Part shown: one piece after another, positions 8,320-16,368 of the stretch
How positions within the stretch are numbered: the stretch's first letter is position 1
Layout of the letters: every line of letters starts with the position of its first letter
NCBI RefSeq assembly: GCF_900101435.1
Contig: NZ_FMZH01000002.1
Coordinates: forward strand, 62,001-126,000
Length of the DNA stretch: 64,000 bases
Direction of reading: 5' to 3'
Source of the DNA: Pedobacter soli
GTDB taxonomy: Bacteria > Bacteroidota > Bacteroidia > Sphingobacteriales > Sphingobacteriaceae
Notes under the pieces: generated by a model
What the model was told of the DNA's origin: nothing
What the model saw: the letters and a program-made list of their open reading frames with translations, nothing else
Databases searched by the model: none
Translations under genes and position numbers: made by a program

Positions 8320-8978
8320 GTGATTTTGCTGTAACTCCTGTATTCCTTAATCCAATTCCACAATGCAAAGCCGGCAATAATGGTAAAAATGAAATATTCG
8401 ATACCCATAAATTTAATTCCTTTCAGAAAATAGAGATACGTAGCTACAATATCGATCAAAAGCCAGATAATCCAGCATTCTACCCTTTTCTGGATCATTA
8501 AAAAGGTAGTGATTACACTCATCACAAAAATAAACGAATCGACAAAAGGGTAAGCACTTGGTAAATTAAACAATAATGGTAACCAGTTATGCAGCTGCCT
8601 GGCCAAAGTACCCATAAGCAACGTGCCGGCAATACCAACAATTAGTAAAAGTAAAAACTGCTTTAAGGGCATAAAACTGATTTTAAGTTCTTTATTTTTA
8701 TCCTCTTCTTCGGGTTTGGGATTGGCCCAACGCCACCAGCCCATAATATTGGTAATAAAAAAGAAAACCATCAGAAACATATCGGGATAGAGCTGGGTTT
8801 GATAATATAAGAATGCCGAGAGAAACACATTAACGATTCCGGCAGGCCAGCTCCAGATACTTGCTTTTGCTGAAAGAATCACCGAGATAATTCCTGTTAT
8901 TACCGCAAAGAACTCTAAATAGCTCATTTTGTATTCCAGGACTGTAAAAAATATGCTTTGCGCATTGAAAAAATCCAT
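8316..8978 (-). CDS. pnuC: PnuC-type nicotinamide riboside transporter
   Basis: 220 aa from the ATG at 8978; a longer frame starts at TTG 9020 but is less likely. Six or seven hydrophobic segments are visible, with the PnuC landmarks VILSAKASIWSWPAGIVNVFLSAFLYYQTQLYPDMFL and, later, LLIDIVATYLYFLKG. PnuC proteins let nicotinamide riboside diffuse in, driven by its phosphorylation. The overlapping nadR gene supports this substrate; the related thiamine transporter PnuT would be next to thiamine genes. No TPP-riboswitch-like leader was noticed upstream. Confidence 0.9.
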   Translation of the reverse strand: MDFFNAQSIFFTVLEYKMSYLEFFAVITGIISVILSAKASIWSWPAGIVNVFLSAFLYYQTQLYPDMFLMVFFFITNIMGWWRWANPKPEEEDKNKELKISFMPLKQFLLLLIVGIAGTLLMGTLARQLHNWLPLLFNLPSAYPFVDSFIFVMSVITTFLMIQKRVECWIIWLLIDIVATYLYFLKGIKFMGIEYFIFTIIAGFALWNWIKEYRSYSKIT

Positions 8979-9124
8979 CTGCTGATTCTTTTTAGAAATA
9001 TAAATCCCTAAAATATACAATTTATTGATTTGCCGTACTCACCCGGGCATAAACAAAAAGTAAGCACAGCTGTTAATTTATGTGCTGATGCGGCTCGGTT
9101 TATAAGTTCATCAATCCATTTTTT

Positions 9125-10204
9125 ATGCAGTACCTTGATCATTTATTCGGTTCGCCGATCCCCTTGTTTCTAAAGAATATCATTATTGGCTTGCTTGCTG
9201 TTTTGCTAGGAATCTTCATCAAGTTTGTAATTCATAAAGTCTTTATCCTGTTATCGCGCTGGTGGGATTTTATCTTCATCAAATCCATTATCAAACATTT
9301 ATGCTACCCGGTTGGCGTGTTTATTCCGTTATTGCTGTTGAATTTTTCTTTATCGTTAATGGAAATGCCATTGGTTTATCGCATCCCATTAGAAAAGGTT
9401 TTAGAAATTGCACTTACCATCACCTTTGCTTTGATTCTGGTTCGGACGATCAACGTGCTGGAAGATTATTTTTATTTTAAATATGATCTGAATAAAGAAA
9501 ATAACCTGAAAGAGCGCAAAATCAGGACACAGTTGCAATTTGTACGGAAGTTTATAGTTTCTTTAATTATTCTGATTACGGCTGCCATTATTCTGCTGAG
9601 TTTTGAAAGCATGCGTAAAATAGGAGCGGGCTTGCTTACCGGCGTTGGTATTGGCGGGATCATTATCGGTTTTGCAGCACAAAAATCGCTGGGAAACTTA
9701 TTGGCTGGCTTTCAGATTGCTTTTACACAACCTATTCGTATTGATGATGTTTTGATTGTAGAAGGCGAATGGGGAAAGGTCGAGGAAATTACGCTAACCT
9801 ACGTAGTGGTTAATATCTGGGATCAGCGCAGGTTGATTTTACCAATTACTTATTTTATCGAAAAACCTTTTCAAAACTGGACCCGGGTTTCGGCAGATTT
9901 ACTGGGTACTGTTTTTCTTTATCTGGATTATACGATTCCGGTTGAGCCCATGCGGGAAGAGCTGACCCGTTTATTAAATTCGAACCCTTTTTGGGATAAA
10001 CGGGTGAATGTGGTACAGGTAACGGATAGCACAAAAGATGGTACTATCGAAGTGCGTTTTTTAATGAGTGCCGCGAGTTCTTCCAAAGCTTTTGATTTAC
10101 GCTGCCATGTCAGAGAAAAAATGATTGCCTTTATCCAATCCAATTATCCGGAAAGTTTACCGAGAAAGCGGTTAGAGATTAACGATAAGTTAGAGCAGAT
10201 GTAG
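9125..10204 (+). CDS. Small-conductance mechanosensitive channel, MscS family
   Basis: 359 aa. Four or so membrane helices fill residues 15-190 (LFLKNIIIGLLAVLLGIFIKFVI, then LCYPVGVFIPLLLLNF and VRKFIVSLIILITAAIILL). The pore helix and beta domain show GAGLLTGVGIGGIIIGFAAQKSLGNLLAGFQIAFTQPIRIDDVLIVEGEWGKVEEITLTYVVV, the MscS signature. The C-terminal alpha/beta domain is present, so the channel looks complete. It probably releases solutes on hypo-osmotic shock. Transcribed alone, with a long hairpin after the stop. Confidence 0.93.
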   Translation: MQYLDHLFGSPIPLFLKNIIIGLLAVLLGIFIKFVIHKVFILLSRWWDFIFIKSIIKHLCYPVGVFIPLLLLNFSLSLMEMPLVYRIPLEKVLEIALTITFALILVRTINVLEDYFYFKYDLNKENNLKERKIRTQLQFVRKFIVSLIILITAAIILLSFESMRKIGAGLLTGVGIGGIIIGFAAQKSLGNLLAGFQIAFTQPIRIDDVLIVEGEWGKVEEITLTYVVVNIWDQRRLILPITYFIEKPFQNWTRVSADLLGTVFLYLDYTIPVEPMREELTRLLNSNPFWDKRVNVVQVTDSTKDGTIEVRFLMSAASSSKAFDLRCHVREKMIAFIQSNYPESLPRKRLEINDKLEQM

Positions 10205-10205
10205 A

Positions 10206-10252
10206 AAAATGAGCCTGTCGAAGACTACAAAATACTTCGACAGGCTCATTTT
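10206..10252. terminator. Long bidirectional hairpin between mscS and tex
   Basis: An 18-bp perfect stem (10206-10223 with 10235-10252) carries the CTTCGACAGGCTCA word and AAAA/TTTT ends. It lies 2 bp after the mscS stop and 11 bp after the convergent tex stop, so it can end both transcripts. From memory this word recurs in intergenic hairpins of Bacteroidota. Confidence 0.8.
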
Positions 10253-10263
10253 AGCAGCTTGAA

Positions 10264-12552
10264 CTATTTAAACATACCTTTAAGCTTGGCTAATTTTTCC
10301 TGTAAATCGCCATCGGCGTCTTTTGGCTCATTACGGGGCTTAAAGGTTTGCTTATTGTTATTTTTAAAGTCTTGTTTAGATTTTTGCTCTCTATGCTCCC
10401 GACTGCGGACTTCCGACTTCGGACTAGCTTCAGTTTTCATCGATAACGAAATCCTTTTGCGGGCTACATCAACTTCCATTACTGTAACCTCTACCTTTTG
10501 ATGCACTTTTACCACATCGTTAGGGTTGGCTACAAAACGGTTTGCCAGCTGACTGGTATGTACCAATCCATCCTGGTGAACGCCGATATCAACAAAGGCA
10601 CCAAAATTGGTAATGTTGGTAACAATACCCGGCAATTTCATACCTGTTCTTAAATCTGCAATTTCATTAACCCCTTCTGTAAAGCTAAAAGCTTCAAATT
10701 GCTCGCGTGGATCACGGCCGGGTTTGGCGAGCTCTTTTAAGATGTCGTTAAGGGTAGGTAAACCAATTTCATCGGTCACATACTGTTGCGGCTTTATCTG
10801 TTTTTGTAGCTGGGTATCTTTCATCAGTGCAGACACCGTTGTTCCAAGGTCTTTAGCCATTTTGTCTACCACAGCATAACGCTCCGGGTGTACCCCGCTG
10901 GTATCCAATACATTTTCTGCATTGCGAATGCGCAGGAAACCCGCTGCCTGCTCGTAAGCTTTATCACCCAAACGCGGAACTTTTTTAAGACTTTCGCGGT
11001 TTTTAAAAGCACCATGGGTATTTCTGTAATCTACAATATTTTGTGCCAAAGCTGGCCCTAAGCCAGAAACGTAAGCTAAAATTTGTTTAGAAGCGGTATT
11101 TAACTCCACACCAACCGCATTTACAGCACTAATTACAGTATCATCCAGGCTGGCCTGCAATTTGTTTTGATCTACATCGTGTTGATACTGACCAACGCCA
11201 ATAGATTTTGGGTCGATTTTTACCAGTTCTGCCAAAGGGTCCATTAAGCGGCGGCCGATAGATACCGCTCCACGAACAGTAATATCCTGAGTCGGGAATT
11301 CTTCGCGCGCTACTTCAGAGGCAGAATAAATCGATGCACCGCTTTCATTTACCATTACAATGGTGATATGTGGTAAATTTAAGCCCCGAACAAAAGCTTC
11401 TGTTTCTCTTCCTGCTGTTCCATTACCAATGGCAATGGCTTCGATATCATATTTTTCGCAAAGTTGCTGAATGGTGAATTCGGCATTTTTAACATTTCCT
11501 TGCCCGGTATGCGGATAAATGGCAGTATTTTCTAATAATTGCCCTTGCTTATCTAAACAAACCACTTTACAACCCGTACGGAAACCCGGATCAATGGCGA
11601 GTACATTTTTTTGTCCCATTGGTGCTGCCAATAACAGCTGACGCGCATTTTCGGCAAAAACACGGATCGCTTCTTCGTCAGCTTTTTGTTTAGTGAAAAC
11701 ACGTAATTCGGTTTCCATGGCTGGTTCCAGCAAACGTTTGTAGCCATCTTCCAAAGCCTGCTGTACTTGTTTGGACGCAGCGTTATTTCCAGTGACAAAC
11801 TGGTTTTCGAGTAAAGCAATAGCATCCTCTGCAGGCGGAAGCGCATCTAAGCGTAAAATCAGTTCTTTTTCGCCACGGCGCATAGCCAGCACACGGTGTG
11901 AAGCTGCAGTTTTAACGGGCTCATTCCACTCAAAGTAATCCTTATATTTAATGCCTTCTTCTTCTTTTCCTTTGATTACCTCAGATTTAAATTCTGCTTT
12001 TTCCTGGAAGTAAGTGCGCATTTTGGTACGTGCTTCTGCATTTTCAGAAATCATTTCTGCAATAATATCCCTAGCTCCTGCTAAAGCTTCGTCTAAACTA
12101 TTTACACCTTTTTCGGTATCAATAAATTTATCAGCTTCAGTATCCAGATCGAAACTGCTCTGATCAAAAATCTGCAAAGCAAGTGGCTCCAGTCCTTTTT
12201 CTTTAGCAACTGATGCACGCGTTTTACGCTTAGGCTTGTAGGGTAAGTAAATATCTTCTAAAAGCGAAATGGTTTCGGCCTCGTTAATCTGTTTCTCCAA
12301 TTCGGGGGTTAATTTTCCTAAATCGGTCATCGATTTTAAGATGGCTTCGCGGCGTTTATCCAGATCGCGTAGTTGTAAAACGCGGTCGCGGATTGCAGCT
12401 ACTTCAACCTCATCTAAACTGCCGGTTAATTCTTTACGGTAACGGGAAATGAAGGGGACGGTTGCACCTTCATCTAACAAATTTATCGTAGCAGTTACCT
12501 GCTTTTCTGCAACTTTTAATTCGGCTGCAATTATTTTATGGTGGGTTAACAT
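10264..12552 (-). CDS. tex: Tex family S1 RNA-binding protein
   Basis: 762 aa, typical Tex length. The N-terminal helical region starts at the ATG 12552 and contains VPFISRYRKELTGSLDE. The YqgF/RuvX-like domain is at about 330-460 (LAIDPGFRTGCKVVCLD and AIAIGNGTAGRETEAF), then helix-hairpin-helix motifs (AYVSGLGPALAQNIVDYRNTHGAF), and an S1 domain at about 637-704 (GIVTNITNFGAFVDIGVHQDGLVH). Tex binds nucleic acids and affects transcription. Odd: the linker after S1 (KTEASPKSEVRSREHREQ) is written in the same word-like repeat seen in intergenic DNA near 32.8 kb. Confidence 0.95.
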   Translation of the reverse strand: MLTHHKIIAAELKVAEKQVTATINLLDEGATVPFISRYRKELTGSLDEVEVAAIRDRVLQLRDLDKRREAILKSMTDLGKLTPELEKQINEAETISLLEDIYLPYKPKRKTRASVAKEKGLEPLALQIFDQSSFDLDTEADKFIDTEKGVNSLDEALAGARDIIAEMISENAEARTKMRTYFQEKAEFKSEVIKGKEEEGIKYKDYFEWNEPVKTAASHRVLAMRRGEKELILRLDALPPAEDAIALLENQFVTGNNAASKQVQQALEDGYKRLLEPAMETELRVFTKQKADEEAIRVFAENARQLLLAAPMGQKNVLAIDPGFRTGCKVVCLDKQGQLLENTAIYPHTGQGNVKNAEFTIQQLCEKYDIEAIAIGNGTAGRETEAFVRGLNLPHITIVMVNESGASIYSASEVAREEFPTQDITVRGAVSIGRRLMDPLAELVKIDPKSIGVGQYQHDVDQNKLQASLDDTVISAVNAVGVELNTASKQILAYVSGLGPALAQNIVDYRNTHGAFKNRESLKKVPRLGDKAYEQAAGFLRIRNAENVLDTSGVHPERYAVVDKMAKDLGTTVSALMKDTQLQKQIKPQQYVTDEIGLPTLNDILKELAKPGRDPREQFEAFSFTEGVNEIADLRTGMKLPGIVTNITNFGAFVDIGVHQDGLVHTSQLANRFVANPNDVVKVHQKVEVTVMEVDVARKRISLSMKTEASPKSEVRSREHREQKSKQDFKNNNKQTFKPRNEPKDADGDLQEKLAKLKGMFK

Positions 12553-12680
12553 ATCAAAAATTAAAAGATCAAAGCTAGTTATGATTTTTAGAAATCAAGG
12601 CTTTTTAAAATCAAGTTTTCCACCGAAATGTGTGAGTAAATTCTCCAGAAAACTGATGTAAGGGTATCTTGTAAGGTATT

Positions 12681-13052
12681 TTACTTCTTTTTTTGCGTTT
12701 TCTCTAAATCACGTTCCGCTTTAAATTTGGTTATACGCGTAATCAGATCCAAAGGCATGGGTTGATCTATTGGAGACTGAACCGCACCCTTGCTCCATTT
12801 ATAACTGCCAAATTCATTTTTAAAAGCCTCGATGCCCGAACCTGTTGGGTAAAAACCAATATGTTTGGCGTAACCTGCAAAGTAAACTAAAACTCCCTTT
12901 TGCTTAAACGCTGGCATGCCATAACTGATTACTTCTTTAGCATCAGGCACGGCAAGATGAATTGTTTCACGCACTTGCTGTAGCAGCTTCTGGGTTGCTG
13001 CAGGGAAATTGGCGATGTATTGGTCGATGTTTTCCGGTTTTGGCTGTTCCAT
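12681..13052 (-). CDS. DUF1801 domain protein (YdhG-like)
   Basis: 123 aa, one complete DUF1801 domain: IDQYIANFPAATQKLLQQVRETIHLAVPDAKEVISYGMPAFKQKGVLVYFAGYAKHIGFYP. This family includes the Bacillus protein YdhG/Fra, reported as a frataxin-like iron chaperone; the role here is uncertain. The end is Lys-rich. It stands between tex and the pentapeptide gene on the same strand, with gaps of 128 and 44 bp. Confidence 0.82.
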   Translation of the reverse strand: MEQPKPENIDQYIANFPAATQKLLQQVRETIHLAVPDAKEVISYGMPAFKQKGVLVYFAGYAKHIGFYPTGSGIEAFKNEFGSYKWSKGAVQSPIDQPMPLDLITRITKFKAERDLEKTQKKK

Positions 13053-13096
13053 AACTTTATCTTACTATGAAATTACAAAGAATCTCCGATAAATGA

Positions 13097-13666
13097 TCAG
13101 CTGATTAAGATATCATACTTTTGCAGCAGACCTGCCAGACCCGATTGCGAGAATTTAGCTTTTTTAATCCGGTTGTTATCGGGATCGATTGAAAAATTAT
13201 AAGCTGTCCTGAAATCAGCTTTTTCTAACATCGTTCTGTCGAAAGTAGCATGGAGTAAATCGCAGTTGTCGAAAGTTGAACCAGACAGGTCTGTTTCTGA
13301 AAAATCAACTTCGTGTAGTTGCGAATTTTTAAAGGTTGTCTTTTTTAATTTGAGTTTGTAGAAAGAACAATGATCCAGTTTTGAATTGCTAAAGTTGAAT
13401 GCTAAACCAAAATCATTACAATTTTCGAACCTTAGCCCCAGCATTTTGCAATCACTAAAGTTTACCTCGTTAAATGTTGTTTTGGTAATATTAGCCAGAC
13501 TCAGGTTGCAATGGGTAAATTGACAATCGAGAAATTTAACACCGCTTAAATCTGAACCGGAAAAATCGCAATTGATAAATTTACAGTTTTCATATTCTGC
13601 TTTTGGTAAGGCACGTAAGGTAAAATCGGCTTTTTCGAAGGTTTGGTCGGCTGTGTATTCAGACAT
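13097..13666 (-). CDS. Pentapeptide repeat protein, Qnr/McbG-like
   Basis: 189 aa from the ATG at 13666 (a longer frame from 13783 would run through a hairpin repeat and is rejected). Nearly the whole chain follows the A(D/N)LXX pentapeptide rhythm, for example CKFINCDFSGSDLSGVKFLDC and VDFSETDLSGSTFDNCDL. The tail with SIDPDNNRIKKAKFS resembles that of McbG and Qnr-type proteins, which form right-handed beta-helices mimicking DNA and protect gyrase. Gyrase protection here is inference; the protein could equally have another partner. It is about 25 residues shorter than Qnr. Confidence 0.85.
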   Translation of the reverse strand: MSEYTADQTFEKADFTLRALPKAEYENCKFINCDFSGSDLSGVKFLDCQFTHCNLSLANITKTTFNEVNFSDCKMLGLRFENCNDFGLAFNFSNSKLDHCSFYKLKLKKTTFKNSQLHEVDFSETDLSGSTFDNCDLLHATFDRTMLEKADFRTAYNFSIDPDNNRIKKAKFSQSGLAGLLQKYDILIS

Positions 13667-13742
13667 GGAGGATATTTTTCTTATCAGCGAAGATAAAAAA
13701 TTAAGGTTTGGACTAACTGCTGTAATTGAAATTTTATAGATA

Positions 13743-13775
13743 AAACCTCGCAGGTTTCGAAAACCTGTGAGGTTT
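13743..13775. repeat. REP-like hairpin AAACCTCGCAGGTTT
   Basis: Two 15-nt arms (13743-13757 and 13761-13775) pair at 14 positions plus one G:T, around a CGA loop. It lies between the pentapeptide gene and pdhB. Confidence 0.65.
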
Positions 13776-13781
13776 AAGCAC

Positions 13782-13812
13782 AAAAAAAATCCCCCAAATT
13801 AATTGGAGGATT
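13782..13812 (-). terminator. Intrinsic terminator of the E1 beta gene
   Basis: On the minus strand AATCCTCCAA, a 5-nt loop and TTGGGGGATT pair, followed by eight T. It lies 42 bp after the stop codon. Confidence 0.85.
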
Positions 13813-13853
13813 CTATATTTAATGAAACTCTGCGCTATTTGCAGAATGACAAT

Positions 13854-14840
13854 TTATTTCGTTGCGTACATTACTTCTTTTACCGCTTTAACTACGCGCT
13901 CAGCATTTGGTAAGCTTGCTGCAATTAAAGTTGGAGAGTATGGAAGGGGAACATCGGCACAAGTGATACGTAAAACTGGTGCATCTAAATAATCGAATGC
14001 GTTTCTTTGTACGTTGAAAGCAATTTCTGAAGAAATTGAAGCCAATGGCCATGCTTCTTCAACTACAACTAAACGATTTGTTTTCTTAACAGATTCGATG
14101 ATTGTTGCATAATCGATAGGGCGAACAGTACGTAAATCGATTACTTCTACATTAATTCCCTCTTTGGTTAATTCTTCAACAGCAGGGTTAACCACGCGGG
14201 TTAACATTTTACCAAAAGTTACGATTGTTACATCGGTACCTTGCTTGGTTACGTTGGCTTTTCCTATTTCGATATAGTATTCTTCAGCAGGAACGTCGCC
14301 TTTATCACCGTACATTACTTCCGATTCCATGAAGATAACCGGATCCGGATCAATGATAGACTGTTTTAATAAACCTTTTGCATCGTAAGGTGTAGCCGGA
14401 ACTACCACTTTTAAACCTGGTGTGTTAGCATACCAGTTCTCGAAGTTTTGAGAGTGTTGTGCACCTAACTGGCCTGCGTTACCTGTTGGGCCGCGGAAAA
14501 CCATAGGGCATGAAAACTGACCACCGCTCATTGATAAGATTTTAGCTGCTCCGTTGATAATCTGATCGATTGCAACTAAAGAGAAGTTAAATGTCATGAA
14601 CTCTACAATTGGAATAAGGCCAGCAGTAGCTGCACCAGTTGCAATACCAGCGAAACCTAATTCGGCAATCGGTGTATCGATAATACGTTTAGCACCAAAC
14701 TCATCAAGCATGCCTTGACTTACTTTGTATGCACCGTTATATTCTGCTACTTCTTCACCTAATAAAAAAACGCGGTCATCTTTACGCATTTCTTCGCTCA
14801 TGGCTTCGCGAAGTGCTTCTCTAAATTGGATTTCTCTCAT
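13854..14840 (-). CDS. pdhB: Pyruvate dehydrogenase E1 component, beta subunit
   Basis: 328 aa, starting MREIQFREALREAMSEEMRKD at the ATG 14840; the upstream TTG extension is less likely. Transketolase-type pyrimidine-binding domain first (VFLLGEEVAEYNGAYKVSQGML, TPIAELGFAGIATGAA), then the C-terminal transketolase domain from about 205 (VTIVTFGKMLTRVVNPA, VEVIDLRTVRPID, VEEAWPLASISSEIAF). Together with an E1 alpha subunit encoded elsewhere it would decarboxylate pyruvate and reductively acetylate lipoyl-E2. A branched-chain 2-oxoacid or acetoin dehydrogenase cannot be excluded, but the sequence reads as PDH. It has its own promoter. Confidence 0.9.
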   Translation of the reverse strand: MREIQFREALREAMSEEMRKDDRVFLLGEEVAEYNGAYKVSQGMLDEFGAKRIIDTPIAELGFAGIATGAATAGLIPIVEFMTFNFSLVAIDQIINGAAKILSMSGGQFSCPMVFRGPTGNAGQLGAQHSQNFENWYANTPGLKVVVPATPYDAKGLLKQSIIDPDPVIFMESEVMYGDKGDVPAEEYYIEIGKANVTKQGTDVTIVTFGKMLTRVVNPAVEELTKEGINVEVIDLRTVRPIDYATIIESVKKTNRLVVVEEAWPLASISSEIAFNVQRNAFDYLDAPVLRITCADVPLPYSPTLIAASLPNAERVVKAVKEVMYATK

Positions 14841-14861
14841 TGTAAATTTTAATAACGGTGG

Positions 14862-14893
14862 CAAATATAATTATTAATCGCTTTGAAACCAAA
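14862..14893 (-). promoter_or_regulatory. Promoter of the E1 beta gene
   Basis: TTTG at 14890-14893, a 20-bp spacer, and TATATTTG at 14862-14869 match the Bacteroidota promoter. The leader would be about 15-20 nt. Confidence 0.8.
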
Positions 14894-15086
14894 GGCAATA
14901 ATCTGTGTGTTTTGTAATAATTGTACTTGATTACGAGGTTTTTTACATGCGATTTTTGCTAATTGCAGATAAGGGAAATATTATTGTGCTTTTGCGCCAA
15001 TAAAAGAATCGATTGCTTGCTGGTTTGCTTGTTTTCCGAAATATTTTTTTTGAAAAAATGTATCCCAAAATGAGAAAAGCTGGTTT

Positions 15087-15644
15087 TTAGTGGTTTGGAT
15101 TTAATAAACCATAAATTTCGCTGTCTAAAAACTGGCCCCTGAAATAATAATCCTGCCTGAAAAGGGCCTCTTTTACAAAACCATGTTTAAGCAGTATTTG
15201 CCTGGAAGCGTCGTTTTCAACATTGATGTTAGCCTTGATGGTATGCAGATTCATATCCTGAAAACCAAAATCAATTGTTTTTTTCAATGCTTCTGAAATG
15301 ATACCCTTGCGCCAGTAGTCGGGGTGAAGCATGTAGCCGATCTCGGCCCTGTGGTTGGCAAAATCAGTGCGCCAATAGCCAATGGACCCAATCATATTTT
15401 CCGGATCTTCTTTTCTGGCAATTACCCAGGCTAAATTGTCGCCATTTTCGAAACCTTCGTTAAAGGTGGTAATGAATGTTTTGATTTCTAACAGGTCTTT
15501 TGGTCTTTCCCTATCAATATACTTCATCACCGTTTCATTGGTACGCATGGCGAATAAATTATTGGCATCTGCTAGCTGATGCTCGCGGAGGATTAATCTT
15601 TCGGTTTCCAATACAGGGAATTTGGTGAAGTTTAAGGTTAGCAT
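15087..15644 (-). CDS. GNAT-family N-acetyltransferase (RimJ/RimL type)
   Basis: 185 aa. Pattern of ribosomal-protein or amino-acid acetyltransferases: FPVLETERLILREHQLADANNLFAMRTNETVMKYI at the N-terminus, EIGYMLHPDYWRKGIISEALKKTIDFGFQDMNLHTIKANINVENDASRQILLKHGFVKEA at 105-165. The acetyl-CoA loop is recognisable as YWRKGIISEA. The acceptor is unknown. Its ATG overlaps the stop of the upstream transposase gene by one base (TGATG), so the two may be translationally coupled. Confidence 0.9.
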   Translation of the reverse strand: MLTLNFTKFPVLETERLILREHQLADANNLFAMRTNETVMKYIDRERPKDLLEIKTFITTFNEGFENGDNLAWVIARKEDPENMIGSIGYWRTDFANHRAEIGYMLHPDYWRKGIISEALKKTIDFGFQDMNLHTIKANINVENDASRQILLKHGFVKEALFRQDYYFRGQFLDSEIYGLLNPNH

Positions 15645-16081
15645 CAGGGATCTTTTTGTAATACAAATTTATATTTATCCTCAAATTCTTTTACCTCATC
15701 GGCAAATGATTTTTTTGAATGATGAGCTTCCTGGTTTTTAATATAATTGATAACCGAATTTAATTTTGATTCGCTTACTGAAGCTGCATAGTATTCGCCT
15801 TGCCACATAAATGGGATTTCAGTTAATTTATTTTGGTTAATCCAAAAGGACGATTCTCCTTTAATTAACTGAGCAACGTTTGAAATAGACTGATCCTTTC
15901 CTAATGAAATTAAGCAGTGTAAATGATCGGTAAATCCATTTATCGATTGAAGAAAAATGGATTTGTTTTTACAGTTATCCATAATGTGCTTATGGACTTT
16001 GTAACGGATATTCTTGGTTAAATAGGGATGTCGGTTTTTAGTTGAGAACACCAGGTGTACCCAAATTCTTACATACGACAT
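15644..16081 (-). CDS. REP-associated / IS200-like Y1 tyrosine transposase
   Basis: 145 aa, the whole Y1 transposase domain. It begins YVRIWVHLVFSTKNRHPYL and contains the HUH-type metal motif DHLHCLISL (His53, His55); Tyr113 in VINYIKNQEAHH is the likely nucleophile. Such enzymes cut and join single-stranded DNA at hairpins. No second gene (tnpB) and no classical IS200 ends are seen. Instead, at least four palindromes with core GCT-NN-AGC lie in the 290 bp upstream, which is the arrangement of REP-associated transposases (RAYT). The gene looks intact and is overlapped by a GNAT gene downstream. Confidence 0.88.
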   Translation of the reverse strand: MSYVRIWVHLVFSTKNRHPYLTKNIRYKVHKHIMDNCKNKSIFLQSINGFTDHLHCLISLGKDQSISNVAQLIKGESSFWINQNKLTEIPFMWQGEYYAASVSESKLNSVINYIKNQEAHHSKKSFADEVKEFEDKYKFVLQKDP

Positions 16082-16123
16082 AATTTAATATTTTAGACTA
16101 TACTAAACCAATATACGTTTTTT

Positions 16124-16364
16124 TGGCTAAAGCCATATGGAAATATTATAATGTTTCAGTCAGCTGAAGCTGACTGCGATGAATTTTAGATGAGCTAAAT
16201 GACTGATAATGAAGCCGAATTTTATCTTTATTGTTTTCCATCAGCTTTAGCTGATGGAAAGAAAAGAAGAATTACTAGTCAAGAATTATCCACTTTTTAG
16301 CATATCTAGTTCATCGCTGTTGGCTTCAGCCAACAGCCAATAAAAAAGCACTATTTGCTTTAGC
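16124..16364. repeat. Cluster of REP-like hairpins with core GCT-NN-AGC
   Basis: Four perfect hairpins with two-base loops: 16124-16135 (5-bp stem, loop AA), 16157-16176 (9 bp, loop GA), 16235-16260 (12 bp, loop TT) and 16316-16337 (10 bp, loop TC). A fifth bare core GCTTTAGC lies at 16357-16364. Stems differ in sequence but all close on GCT/AGC. They fill the gap between the transposase start and the addB stop. Confidence 0.85.
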
Positions 16365-16368
16365 CGAA

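Noticed and set aside
8979..9124. TPP riboswitch upstream of pnuC
   Set aside because: No TPP-riboswitch-like conserved words were recognised, and the partner nadR indicates nicotinamide riboside rather than thiamine.
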